Shown: positions 10,109-20,930, counted from the first letter of the stretch. The stretch: 64,000 bases of DNA from Toxorhynchites rutilus septentrionalis (GCF_029784135.1 NC_073744.1:74627935-74691934); one strand, 5' to 3'. Translations and numbers: made by a program. The notes: a model not told the origin generated them from the sequence alone.

Positions 10109-11519
10109 AAAACACAACACCAAAGGTTCTTTTCAGAACCATCAACATATTCATAAAGAGTAAACAGTAAACTAATCCATTTTTCAGGTAGATAGGTAGG
10201 TATTCACGTAGGAGAAGAAAATAAAACAATATATTTAAAATATATATTTAACAAAAGCTGTCCCCTTTGTATAGTCCTACGTCACTCCGGTTATGTCCCC
10301 GACATTACCCACCCGTCTTTTTTATATCTATAGTAAATATGTTAATTCACCTGTCGTGTATCGAGAACGTCTCGATTCTGATGACAATCAAGTGGCGGCA
10401 TGAATTTTCCGGGCCACCTTATCCGCGTTGACGGCATTGAGCTTCGTTTACTAGTTTGGGAGCGCCAAAGATAATAATTGATTTTCGGGCAAAATGACCA
10501 ACTTTTTGAAATTATAATTACGAATGAAAATTAACTTCTCTATATCAAGTCAATTTCCCCATCCCCCTCACCGTGGACAAACATGGACATTTGAGTTTTG
10601 GGAAACTTGAGTTTCCAAAAAGGACAAAATGACACACGTACTTCTTAACATATGTTACGAGACAAATAATATGCTTTATTTTGCGTTATCGTTTCGTCTC
10701 GCTCTCTCATCATTCGCATGGAAATGCGAGGCTCAGCGCCGCCATCATGCGTGTAACGCTGTTTAAATGTTGTATTCGTAGCTTGTCGCATGCACACACT
10801 AGATGAAACACACACGCACACACACATTCAGCATGCTCACTCGCCTTGAAACGCCATACGTGGCGTCAGCGCCCTTTGTTCCTCAGCGTCGCCGATTCTT
10901 TCTGCCAACCGGAAGCCGCCTCTTGTGATGAATGATGTGAGGGCCCGTGCACCGCGAGCACGTGGAATTATTTACAACGCGCGACTGTCACAGCGCGATC
11001 GGCTCACGCCAGCGAGTTTAATCACGCCAACGAGTTCGCGCACTCTGTAGCGACTTTTGGCACGAACTGTAACGCAATCTAAATAAGCGCGCAGACTCCC
11101 ACGCACCGCACTTCTGACCGATACGAAAGTGGTCTTACGTTCATCACCACGTTTTTACAATACACAGCCCGCGCCTCTACCGAACAGCCACAATTTAGCA
11201 GCAATGGCGGAAATCCGGTCGGCCTCACCTCATAGCCGTATCCACTTATCAATTTCTTCACTCCCGCACCACGACAGAACAGCAGCAATTCAGCAACCCG
11301 CAACAATGGCGGAAATTCGGTCGGCATCGCCAGACAGCCGTATCCGCTTATGATTTTCCTACACCCCTTGGCAGCCTTGGCAGAAAACATGTCATCTTTG
11401 GCAGAAATTATGCCATTTAGTGTGCTGGAGAGTCAAATGCGCAAAAAATGAGCTGTTTATAAGCTTAAAAATGGTTTGTATGTATGCGTGCAGACATCTC
11501 TTTCTGTTTTCTTTTCTCA
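10109..11519. other. Intronic stretch with a right-end signature and a small tandem duplication
   Basis: At 10271-10283 ATAGTCCTACGTC followed by CACTCCGGTTATG is a palindrome-family right end without an adjacent left end. From 10640 to 11400 the DNA is more GC-rich than its surroundings, with a CA microsatellite near 10800-10826. A block beginning CAATGGCGGAAATYCGGTCGG occurs twice 102 bp apart (11202 and 11304). No coding frame with recognisable motifs was found. Confidence 0.45.
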
Positions 11520-11634
11520 TTTCATTTGGGATTGTGCCAAAATAAAAAGTCCATACGACGTCAATGGGTATCGAACCAAAGCCGGCTGTAATGCAAAGCT
11601 ATTTTACACGACCACGCTATCCACAAGGCTAATG
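11520..11634 (-). mobile_element. tRNA-like SINE fragment
   Basis: On the minus strand the segment begins TTAGCCTTGTGGATAGCGTGG and contains a B-box-like GGTTCGATACC (11574-11564), the two internal RNA polymerase III promoter boxes in tRNA order. It abuts the 3' tail of the LINE at 11636-11659. Lack of a foldable complete tRNA and the 3' extension argue for a SINE rather than a working tRNA gene. Confidence 0.45.
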
Positions 11635-11635
11635 A

Positions 11636-11659
11636 TTTGTTTATTTGTTTATTTGTTTG
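11636..11659 (-). repeat. Short tandem TAAACAAA-like 3' tail of the LINE
   Basis: Read on the minus strand, CAAATAAACAAATAAACAAA directly follows the decayed 3' end of the LINE. Simple-repeat tails in place of poly-A are usual for several non-LTR retrotransposon clades. Confidence 0.6.
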
Positions 11660-13575
11660 AATTTAAATTTATCTGACAACATCGTCTTAATGAAATAAAA
11701 TACTTATAACTAATTCAAAACACATCAATACATGAAGCACATTATAATTCTCGATCCTGTTTCTGAAGCGTTGTGACGGTTCTTCGAAATCAAAAAGATG
11801 TTTTACTAATGAAAATGTCCTTATCATTCCCGTTATCGGTTCATGATGACCAAACGTTGAACGATGCGGGAACGGTTGCAGCAAATACGAGGACCGTAGG
11901 ATTCGGCTGGGAGCGCGAAAGTTAACCATCTCTAACAAGTTATGTGCATCTAATTCACCACAAATTAGTTTGGTAACGAAAGTGGCCTGTTGAATACGCC
12001 TACGACGTTCAAGTGTATCCAGATTCATTAATCGACATCTAGCTATATATGGCGGCAGATTCCGTAGATCACGCCAAGATAAATGCCTGAGCGCTCTACG
12101 GATGAAGCGTTTCTGAATTCGTTCAATCCTGAAGCTCCACATGTGTTGGTAAGGGTTCAAACTACCGATGTGGTTTCAAGAATTGGCCTTACAAGAGAAC
12201 AGCAGAGTGACATTCTTGAAATGAACCCAAGCTGACGATTAGCTTTAGTGATCAGCGCAGAGCGGTGTGTGTCGGAGGTGAGTTTAGAGTCGAGCGCTAC
12301 ACCCAAGTCGTTGACCTGACTTACTCTCTCCAAGATGATATCATCAATCATGTACTCAAATATAATTGGCTGTCTTTTACGATAAAAACTCATGATCACA
12401 CACTTAGTAATGCTGATGGTAAGTTTGTTCAACCGGCCCCAGCATACGAACTGGTCAAGCAAGCTCTGCAACCGAAGGCAATCCTCGAGAGTTTTGATAG
12501 CCAGATAGATCTTCAAATCGTCTGCGTAGATCGATACACCGCCGGATGCGAGAATAAGCGACACGTCGTTGTAAAATATCGCGAACAGCAGTGGCCCTAG
12601 ATTGCTGACTTGTGGAACTCCCGAACAAACAGCAAACGGATATGAAGTGTGAGACTGGAGCTTAACACGGAGCGTCCTTCCAGAAAGGTATGACCTCAGC
12701 CAGTAGATGAATCCTTCAGAAGCACCAAGACGAGATAGTTTACTCAACAGGATGCGGTGGTCAATTCGGTCGAAAGCGGCTTTTATGTCGGTATAAATAG
12801 CATCATCTTGAGCTCGTTCTTCAAGGCGGTTGACACAAAACGATGAGAACTCTAGAAGATTTGTACCTACCGAGCGCCCTGGCAAAAAACCATGTTGTAT
12901 TGGTGAGATATAGCTCTTCACTTCGAAGAAGACAACATCGTACACGATTATCTCAAATAGCTTAGATGCAGCAGAAAGGCTGGTTATCCCACGATAGTTG
13001 ATCACGTTGCACTTATCTCCTTTTTTGAAGACGGGAAACATATAGGAGTGCTTCCACACATCTGGGAAGATACCTTGATCCAGCGAAGCTGTGTAGATAC
13101 GGGAGAGTGGCAAAGCCAAAGCTGAAGCACAGCGACAGAAAACTATCGCTGGAATGCCATCTGGGCCAGAAATTGTTGACCGTTTCAACTTTTTTACGCT
13201 TCTCTCAATTATCTGTGTAGTAACAGCGAATGACCGCAAGTCTATTAAAGCCTCCGGAACATTAGCTGCAGCACATTCGGCTTCGGACGGGGTGGCTGCA
13301 TCGGCTACAAACACTGAAGCAAAGTGTTTGGGAACAAATCACACGTTTCAGGAACAGAGGACGACTCTCGATCTCCCAAGAACACCTTAGACGGGATATC
13401 TGCAGTTTTCCGCTTGGAGTTTACAAACTTCCCGAAATTTCTTGGATTCCTGCGCAAGTTCGTCTGGACACGAAGTACGTATGATTTGTAGAGAGTTGCG
13501 TTAAGACTGCGGTATGTATTGCTAGCGAGTTGAAAGTTGTGTTTTGTTTCAAAAGTTCGTCGGGATGACAAAACA
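11660..13575 (-). pseudogene. Jockey/CR1-type LINE ORF2, 5'-truncated and frameshifted
   Basis: Three minus-strand frames form one reverse transcriptase. 13571-13305 holds the linker before the RT. 13314-12157 holds the RT core, with SGPDGIPA, NYRGITSL, DIKAAFDRIDH (motif A), SGVPQVSNLGPLLF (motif B) and YADDLKIYL (motif C). 12160-11687 is the C-terminal region with RIERIQKRFIRRALR and LPPYIARCRL. Frameshifts near 13320 and 12160 break the product, and the normally invariant Gly of GVPQG is Val. No endonuclease domain is present, so the copy is 5'-truncated near 13575. No RNase H follows, in line with Jockey/CR1-like clades. It is inactive and lies in the same orientation as the SLC22 gene. 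Confidence 0.88.
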
Positions 13576-14228
13576 TGAGCTAAAAATCAATTTTGGGTGT
13601 ACAGGCCGCACCACACAAAGCCCAACCGGCCACCTCCGTAGTCAAACACCGCGGAAAAAGAAAAACACCCGCTACTGTGCAAAGAAAAAAGCACTCAACC
13701 GTGCTTGTTCGCGGTACAATTTTTCCCCAATACAGATTTCAAAATCAATGTAGCTCTTCTGTTGAAGCTATGGAAATTCGCTTTGCAAATATACATGCAT
13801 GTCGGGGGTATTTTTGCTCCCACCGAACTGTGTTTCCTAACACAGACTTCAAAATCAATGTGCCTGGGGGAACCCGCTTTGCAAATACATGCAAGTCGGG
13901 GATATTTTTTAGTGTTGAGTACCCTTGTACTCGCTTGTCGTTGTGCAGACCGGAATATGTTTGTCTAAAACGTACTTTTAAACTGAGAAGCCTGGGAAAA
14001 TCGTCATTTCAAATTCTAGAGGTGAATCAACTTTCGCGGTTCGAAGACTACGTAAACATGAGATGTGCTATAATTTCAGAGGGAACTTTACAATGATCGT
14101 TTGACAATTTTCCCGTTCACATAGTTTGGTAGTCCTGGGCATCATATCAAACGTAAAAGGACGTTCATCAAATTTATTTGTAGCGAAGAACATAATGTAT
14201 TACAAAAATTTCAATACATTCTAAAATA

Positions 14229-15520
14229 AAGGGTGTGTCACATCAAATTGCATCACGGAAAAAACGCTGTAGAAATTCGCCCAGTAGACCGATCCTTTTG
14301 AAAATTTTAGACAGTAAAATAAAAACTATTAAACAACTTTTGGCATTTTCTTTTTATTCATATTTCGAGCCCAAGCCCGTATGCTCGCACCTTCCTCTTT
14401 ACCCCGTCCATAAGGTTCTGTACAACGTCAGGTTGTTGTTTTTTTTGAACAGAAATCCATTTTCTCTTGAAGTCCGCCTCCGATTTGACAACTTTTGGGT
14501 TCTTCCGGAGGGCCTGCTTCATAATCGCCCAATATTTCTCTATTGGGCGAAGCTCCGGCGCGTTGAGCGGGTTCATTTCCTTTGGCACGAAGGTGACCCC
14601 GTTGGCTTCGTACCACTCCAACACGTCCTTTGAATAGTGGCACGAAGCGAGATCCGGCCAGAAGATGGTCGGGCCCTCGTGCAATAGTGGTAGTAAGCGC
14701 TTCTGTAGGCACTCCTTAAGGTAAACCTGCCCGTTTACCGTGCCGGTCATCACGAAGGGGGCGCTCCGCTTTCCGCAAGAGCAGATCGCTTGCCACACCA
14801 TGTACTTTTGGGCAAACTTGGATAGTTTCTGCTTGCGAATCTCCTCCGGAACGCTGAATTTGTCTTCTGCGGAGAAGAACAACAGGCCCGGCAGCTGACG
14901 AAAGTCCGCTTTGACGTAGGTTTCGTCGTCCATTACCAGGCAATGCGGCTTCGTCAGCATTTCGGTGTACAACTTCCGGGCTCGCGTCTTCCCCACCATG
15001 TTTTGCCTCTCGTCGCGGTTAGGAGCCTTCTGAACCTTGTATGTACGCAGGCCCTCCCGCTGCTTGGTCCGCTGGACGAATGAACTTGACAAATTCAGCT
15101 TATTGGCGACATCCCGGACCGAACTTCTCGGATCACGTCTAAACTGCTTAACTACGCGCTTGTGATCTTTTTCACTGACGGAGCATCCATTTTTGCCGTT
15201 CTTCACCTTCCGGTCGATGATTAGGTTCTCGAAGTATCGTTTTAGTACTCTGCTGACCGTGGATTGGACGATTCCCAGCATCTTACCGATGTCCCGATGT
15301 GACAACTCCGGATTCTCGAAATGAGTGCACAAGATTAATTCACGACGCTCTTTTTCGTTCGACGACATTTTTCCAAATTTACGAAAAATTGACAGTGAAG
15401 CATGGCCAACGTGATCTATACACTCTTATCTGATTATAAGCGAAAGCTGATGATATAATTCCTAAAAATTAAATTTCTACAGCGTTTTTTCCGTGATGCA
15501 ATTTGATGTGACACACCCTT
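14229..15520 (-). mobile_element. ITmD37E-type Tc1/mariner transposon, copy 1
   Basis: A 1292-bp element with terminal inverted repeats starting AAGGGTGTGTCACATCAAAT at both ends; the match extends inward about 50 bp through GCATCACGG and CGCTGTAGAAATT. It is flanked by TA at 14227-14228 and 15521-15522, the Tc1/mariner target duplication. It contains one uninterrupted transposase gene. A second, nearly identical copy is at 58953-60250 in the opposite orientation, which implies fairly recent movement. Confidence 0.93.
14358..15368 (-). CDS. ITmD37E transposase (apparently intact, 336 aa)
   Basis: The transposase should bind the terminal repeats and carry out cut-and-paste transposition in the nucleus. 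The N-terminal half has two helix-turn-helix segments (SHRDIGKMLGIVQSTVSRVL at about 23-42; RDVANKLNLSSSFVQR at about 85-100). The catalytic triad is the Asp in VMDDETY, the Asp in WPDLASCHYSKD and the Glu in ELRPIEKYW. There are 37 residues between the second Asp and the Glu, the DD37E signature described for mosquito ITmD37E elements. The length is usual for the family. Compared with copy 2 it lacks two residues (LLHEG against LLKQHEG) just before the second Asp, but has no stop. The start MSSNEKERR is shared by both copies. Activity is not proven; the two-residue gap might matter. Confidence 0.92.
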   Translation of the reverse strand: MSSNEKERRELILCTHFENPELSHRDIGKMLGIVQSTVSRVLKRYFENLIIDRKVKNGKNGCSVSEKDHKRVVKQFRRDPRSSVRDVANKLNLSSSFVQRTKQREGLRTYKVQKAPNRDERQNMVGKTRARKLYTEMLTKPHCLVMDDETYVKADFRQLPGLLFFSAEDKFSVPEEIRKQKLSKFAQKYMVWQAICSCGKRSAPFVMTGTVNGQVYLKECLQKRLLPLLHEGPTIFWPDLASCHYSKDVLEWYEANGVTFVPKEMNPLNAPELRPIEKYWAIMKQALRKNPKVVKSEADFKRKWISVQKKQQPDVVQNLMDGVKRKVRAYGLGLEI

Positions 15521-15620
15521 TAATATTCGAAGTGGTAAACAAGTGGATTGCATAATATAATTGCGTAGTTCTACGTCGAAAATATGCGGTCGTGTCCTAG
15601 ATACAACCCCTTACAATTTT

Positions 15621-16927
15621 TTGTTTAGTTTCAACCTCATTGCCACACTAACTGCTGTCAAAACGTTTTTTATTCACTCAGTTTCAACCTAGTGTCGCAC
15701 TAGGTTCGCCCCTACAGCTGTTAGTTTCGCACTGAGATGTTTCACGGGTTGGCACTCGGGTTCACCAATACAACTATACTGAACTGTCAAGTTCCGAGTA
15801 TTGTTTAGGGAAGTCTAAAAATAAACACTATGAAAATGGAAAGCCTGCTGCTTTTGCTTTTGTATTATTGGAATCGTAATCCAATTCGGATTCTGATTTT
15901 GAAGAGTTTATTCGCGTAGACTTCGTGTGCTTTCATTGGGAGGCGAAAATAATAAGGTGGAATAAACATGCTATCAAAATCAAAATTATGAATGAAAATT
16001 TACTTCAACGTATCGAATATTTATTTGTGTGATGAAATAAGAGGTTTTTTATCGATATCGCAGAAACATATTGAACGAAAACTGTGTCTAATGATGATTT
16101 TATATTATAATAGTATGTAATTATTTGTGGAACAAACAGGAAATGCACCGACAAATGGTTAAGTGAGTGACAGGACTACATGTGTTAGGTAATCAAACAA
16201 TATGAAGTAAAAATTTTCATTCAAACTTTTATATTTGTACACTGCACTTGGCCCTTCTGATCTGTTAGAGAATAATTTACCTCCCAAACACTAATATCGC
16301 CACCAGACGTCGACACTGTACATTTGTCGTCGCAAATATAAACAAATCAGACTATATAACGCACACCAACAAACCACCGCATTCGTTAAACTGAAAACCT
16401 TTTTTTATTACAGAGTCAGTGTGGCACTAACTCAGTTTTAAAAACGAAGTCGCTATTCGTATGGCGATCCGTGGATTGGCTTTCGGTGGCTCATGTATTG
16501 GTGATCAGTTTAGCGATCATCAATATTACTTCGCCACCATGTTCGGTTGTGCTACTTCCGCCAGCGAAACTCTTCCGCAACCGGGATATCATGTTGTATG
16601 AGAGAGCGTTAATGTGTTGCGTGTGATATTTGTTACAAGCTACAGCAATGTGACTTAATAATGTAACACAAGTCCGTATACCCCCACTTCCCCTACAAAT
16701 AGAAAACACGTCATCACTATTTATAAATAGGACTCCTAGGTGCTATTCCTAGTAGCAATACATACATTTCAAAAGATTGTCGAAATGTAGTCATGGGTAA
16801 TTCCGGGCTATGAAACAAATTGCTGTATTTTTTCAATACCGAGCGAATCAAATATTGTGCCCGGATGATTTAAGTTCGTTCAGGAGTTGTACACTACCTC
16901 GCAACAGATCCGTTAATTGACACTCAC
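15621..16927. other. Intronic stretch; no feature recognised
   Basis: Mixed AT-rich DNA. A phrase with GTTTCAACCTMRTGYCRCACTA occurs twice (near 15628 and 15681), a minor local duplication. Open frames are short and shift at random. Nothing else is supported. Confidence 0.4.
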
Positions 16928-17160
16928 CTTGGCAACGTTAGATTCCTCCACTGGTCCGCATCGGTAATGTTGTACCGCTCCATCCCGGGAACGTGACAGT
17001 TGTGTTGGGGTTTGTTCAGCACCAGGATGATGCTCATGTAGGACATCGAGGCAAACATAACTGCTCCCACGTTGAAGATAAGGTTGAACCGACGCTGGAA
17101 CCTGCCATCGCTGCCAACCTTCTCGAGAATCCCATCGAAAGCGGCATCATCCGCCTCCAT
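16928..17160 (-). CDS. SLC22-type organic cation/carcinine-like transporter, exon 1
   Basis: This first coding exon starts at the ATG at 17160 (context AACAGGATGG) and reads to the donor AAG|GTGAGTG at 16928. It encodes 77 complete codons: an acidic cytoplasmic N-terminus with FDGILEKVGSDGRFQRRF, the first membrane helix at about residues 27-48 (LIFNVGAVMFASMSYMSIIL), and the beginning of the extracellular loop with KPQHNCHVPG and sequons NIT and NLT. This order, especially GRFQRR before helix 1 and a Cys-x-VPG after it, is characteristic of SLC22 transporters, plasma-membrane carriers of organic cations, carnitine or carcinine. The frame runs on into exon 2 through a split Arg codon. In Drosophila a related protein transports carcinine in the eye; orthology cannot be decided from this fragment. 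Confidence 0.9.
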
Positions 17161-18365
17161 CCTGTTGTGGGTGTTGTGCGGGGTTCCGCTAGCTTTGACT
17201 CCCGACGCGCGCTACTCGAGAGCACTTTTTTTTCTTATTCGGGGCTGAAAGATAGCGAAGAAACGGAAATAAAAACCACGGCCGCTGTGAGAAATCTTGA
17301 AAACTAAAAGCTTTTCCATTCCCCTGCTTGAAGCTGTTGCGCTTAAGGATTGCAAATCCTTTCTATGAAATGGGATTTTCTCTGTTTGGTGGTGGGAGAT
17401 TATCTTTTCTTTAGAGCGAAGCTTAAGTCGAGAATGAATAGTATTTTTAGATCCCTCGGAAAAGAGAAGACAAAAAAAATGATGCAAAATGCTTTTCGTC
17501 TGTCTCGTCGTGAGAAGTGATTTTGATCCGTTGTGATATGAGAGGAAAACCCGAAACAGTCTGCAAGCATGAAAATTAAAATATTACAGACAACGAGCAC
17601 TCCATCATGTCTCATATTCAGAGCAGTTTCGAAAGTTCATTCGTGTCATAAATAATAGATGAGTTTTGCTTCAGACCAAAACGGTTCAGTTGATGCATTA
17701 TTGAACAAAAATGGATAATATCCGGAGCAAAAAAAAATGTTTGTGTCACAATTAACAAGCTGATGAATAATTAACACTTGAAATGGATTCATCTGCACAT
17801 CATTTTGAATGGAAGCAAAGCCACTGTATTACAATTTCGAAATATGATTCTCTGTTTTATTTCTCCTCGTTTGTAGTATTGGAATGAATCTGATTTAATT
17901 TGGATTTTGTTTGGTTTTATAGGTCTATAATGTTTTCTCCTACCTCACCTGTTTCATCCATATAGCATTTAAATTCTCTTCTTGACACTCATATGTAGTG
18001 TGATGTAGTCTTTCGAGAACATATTGAGGGTACAAACAGATAAACTAAATGTAGGCCGCGTCACGAAGATTATCCAATTTTAAGTGCTTTTTGTTCAGTT
18101 GATGCATTTACGAAATATTTGCTCCAATCGATTTGGACAACCCCCAACAACCGGTTGCAATATAATTATAAAATTTTCAATTTGTAATAGCATTGGAGAT
18201 AGAGATTTTAATTTCCCATTTTGTGTAGATCGCGAAGCGTTTCCCTAACGCCAACTAGAAAATTTATCGTTTTAGGAAAACATAATTACACTTATCTTTT
18301 GCACAGACCAAACAAACAAATTAGATTAACTCAATTCAGGTAACTCAAACCATTAAAAATGCTGA
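17161..18365. other. 5' flank of the SLC22 gene; promoter not pinpointed
   Basis: The first ~100 bp upstream of the start (17161-17260) is GC-richer and probably 5' UTR. Further out the DNA is AT-rich. A decayed relative of the type III palindrome-family end (TGTAGTCTTTCGAGAACATA) lies at 18004-18180. No clear TATA box or initiator could be chosen. Confidence 0.4.
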
Positions 18366-19010
18366 ATACGTTCGCAACAAGAAGGCTCTCACTGGAATCC
18401 ATCGTTAAAGGTTCTGTTCTTCACTTTCCACGTCAAATTGATAACTGTTCGTCTGGTTCATGAATTGGGAAACCAATGATACGCCAGACAACTTCTATGG
18501 AGCTGATGTACCGGCCTATTTGGAACCGCATTATTTCGTCGTTGTCATTCAGTCGATGAGTATTCACATCGATATTCTAAAATTGAGACACAGTCATACT
18601 GCTTACTTTATTCACGGACTTGCAAATGTATTAATCGCTCTTCACCGATCTGCACAACTCAACATTAATATGAGCATTGATTGTTTTGCTCAGTTGAGAC
18701 GAATATGGTCCTACACAAAGATTTTCATTGTCGATTTATGCGTTGTTGATATTTGTGAATGATTGTCCGCCATTATCAGTATTTATTCGGTGATATATTG
18801 GATATCCGCCTACGCCGATGATAGTGAAATCTTCAGGAATACGCTTCGTACATATTTCATCTATCGTGCAGTACGATAAATGTTCCAGATCACCGCAGGG
18901 GTCATGAACCATGCTTGTGGTAATAGTATCGAACTCATATTCCGGTATCCGATTGGTTTGAAACTCGATCGAATTTCACGATTCCGTCGAAATCGGCTTT
19001 TGCATTCTTG
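18366..19010 (-). pseudogene. Helitron Rep/helicase remnant, central part
   Basis: On the minus strand one broken frame reads EFDTITTSMVHDPCGDLEHL, then IGVGGYPIYHRIN, NGGQSF, LSKTINAHINVELCRSVKS, NDNDEIMRFQIGRYISS and VVWRIIGFPIHE. These are the consecutive conserved blocks of Helitron RepHel proteins: the MIHGPCG block, the AHINVE block next to the two-tyrosine Rep centre, and the GRYISSxEAxWRIFxFPIH block. At least three stop codons interrupt it. The Rep centre reads Tyr-Ile-Cys-Lys-Ser, so the second catalytic Tyr is lost. It is a dead rolling-circle transposon, probably joined originally to 20760-20930. Confidence 0.78.
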
Positions 19011-19333
19011 AATCCATTCGACTCAAATTCAATCGTTCTATGCAAATGTGGCAGCTTGCTTTGTTGCAAAACAAACGTCAATAATTCATCCATATCCGTG
19101 GAGCAATTTACTCTCTATCAGATCAGATTAATAGAAATTTGACTTCGTTCCTGTTGACTGGTTGATCTGATATTTGTAACACACCTTTATATTTGCTGTC
19201 ATTATAAAATGGCGTATTCCATGATCTTGAAAAATCCAATTTGGCCGCCGCTAGAAAAATGGCTGAATGACTTCACTTAAAGAACACACTACATTATGAA
19301 CAACATACATTCAAATGGTCGGCTCTTTATTTT

Positions 19334-19560
19334 GACGTAGGATTACGTCTTTCGAGAACATATTGGGGTACAAATTGAAAATCAAAATTCGAGTACATCG
19401 TGAAAATTGTCCAATTTCAAACGCATATTGCTGAGTCATTTCATGATGGATTGATGATTTTTTTTGCGTCAATCGATTTCGGCACTCCATAACAATTTTT
19501 TATGTTGAATAAAATAATATATGTCATGAAACTAACTATCGAACAATTGAAAAATCTCAA
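19334..19560 (+). repeat. Palindrome-family terminal fragment (type III)
   Basis: GACGTAGGATTACGTC at 19334-19349 is followed by TTTCGAGAACATATTGGGG and about 140 bp alignable with 2935-3075. It sits between the two Helitron pieces and so inserted after, or split, that element. Confidence 0.65.
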
Positions 19561-19617
19561 CCCCTGTACTAACGGAAATACCCACTTCTGATTGGTCAAA
19601 ATTGACGACACATGCGG

Positions 19618-19885
19618 CGATTCCCTAACAAAGATATCAAAACTAAGCTGCCTGGGGGAAATCGGCATTGCAAATACATGAAAGTATGGGGAGCTTTTGT
19701 TCCCACCGAAATGTGTTCCCTAACAGAGACTTCGAAAACAAGCTGCCTGGAGGGAATCGACATTGCAAATACATGAAAGTATGGGGAGCTTTTGTTCCCA
19801 CCGAAATGTGTTCCCTAGCAGAGACATCAAAACCAAGGTGCCCGGAGGAAATCGGTATTGCAAATATATGCAAGTCAGGGGCATA
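19618..19885 (+). repeat. Tandem ~102-bp units related to the type II interior
   Basis: Two and a half units are present, each with TTCCCTAACAGAGACTTC, a CTGCCTGGGGGAAATCG-like core, GCAAATACATGAAAGTATGG and GCTTTTGTTCCCACCGAAAT. The period is about 102 bp. The plan is the same as the units at 5955-6150 and 13730-13910 but with diverged sequence. Chance open frames on both strands reflect the 3-divisible period and are not treated as genes. Confidence 0.7.
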
Positions 19886-20755
19886 TATTTGCAATAAGGT
19901 GAGTGATATGATCTAGCAAATAAAATTTGAATTTCCAATTTTAATGTTGGTTGCTTTGTGAAATTTCATATCAAATACCAATCAAGTATTGTGTAAAATT
20001 TAGCACAAGTGTAAGTGTAAAATTGTACATGTACAATCCAGGAACTTTGAATAGCATTTTTTCCTACAATTATATTTCCCAATTATTATATTTCATTTTT
20101 CAATTGAGGAAAAAACATCCATCATGAGTAGTTGCTTCTGTCTGTACATTATTAAAACCAATAATCTCTCTCTGATTTTCGCAAAATTGAAACACCCAAC
20201 ACCACATTACATCAATACCCTTTTGATTATTCACTACGCATACCTGAGCGCCTCTCCATGCAATGCAAAACAGATGCATGGAGCCAATACAGAGGGGCGA
20301 AGGGGCGCCGAAATAGGCCGTGAATGGCCGAACGATGTTTTACAGTTAAAACCTGTTTCAGTTAGAATTTGGTCGCATAAATTAAGACATTTCTCAGCCT
20401 AGAAATAACATACAAAAAAGGGAAGGATGTTATTTTGTAGGTATATCAACTCTAAGGTTAAAAAACATGAAAATTATTCGTCATCTGTTCGAATGAATTT
20501 TCGAACTTTTCGTGTGATTTTGCCATCTTCTTGGAAAAGTGGTGCATTCGAATTGTATGTTTGATGGTGCTGTCACATTTCTTCAATTTACCTTCTATAT
20601 TGTCCAATATCTCTCGAACATTCGAACAATTTGGTGGATTGGTTTGGTTAAGTTTTTTCAATGAAGTCGATTTTGTTCTCCTTATTCCACTTGATGCAAA
20701 CCCGGCTGCAATGGGAGCTTGTCAAGTCAGGTCAGAACATTGGAATATATTCCAT
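19886..20755. other. No gene seen
   Basis: AT-rich sequence with only short frames. The 92-codon frame near 20124-20402 lacks any motif and crosses low-complexity DNA. The stretch separates the two Helitron fragments. Confidence 0.35.
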
Positions 20756-20930
20756 CTGATCATCTTTAGGAAGGTTAACGACCTTCAAAGGATAAATTTA
20801 TCTTGGGAACATTAAATTGATGTTCATGACTTCCAGTCGGACGTTTATCCGCTCTAATAATAATTGTGTGGTCCTCACAAAGCATATATTCCAATGCCGT
20901 CAGTTCGCTTAAATTCTTAGCATACCGTTA
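20756..20930 (-). pseudogene. Helitron remnant, N-terminal block
   Basis: The minus strand reads ELTALEYMLCEDHTIIIRAD, then KRPTGSHEHQFNVPKIN. This matches the Helitron block that normally reads RADKxPxGEHxRRFNAP, placed upstream of the Rep domain. It lies on the same strand and in the correct order relative to 18366-19010, so both are probably one element interrupted by later insertions. The frame ends in a stop soon after. Confidence 0.65.

Larger units (their letters stand above)
13580..15620 (+). mobile_element. Palindrome-family element, type II interior, interrupted by ITmD37E
   Basis: The region 13730-14150 repeats the interior of the 5680 element, including two ~100-bp units and the following CGCGGTTCGAAGACTACGTA block. 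A right-end signature, GCGTAGTTCTACGTC, is at 15563-15577, followed by a tail with CGTGTCCTAGATACAACCCC. The ITmD37E transposon at 14229-15520 sits inside with a TA duplication. The left palindrome was not found; the left end meets the truncated LINE. Confidence 0.6.
2515..16927 (-). other. Intron 1 of the SLC22 gene (about 14.4 kb, repeat-filled)
   Basis: The interval runs from the donor AAG|GTGAGTG at 16928/16927 to the acceptor beside 2514. It contains at least six palindrome-family elements, SINEs, a LINE, an ITmD37E transposon and an H2A pseudogene, each listed separately. Long, transposon-filled first introns are common in culicine mosquitoes. No alternative exon of the transporter was found inside it. 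Confidence 0.75.

Noticed and set aside
12265..12600. Plus-strand 111-codon frame
   Set aside because: It is the antisense shadow of the reverse transcriptase core on the minus strand.
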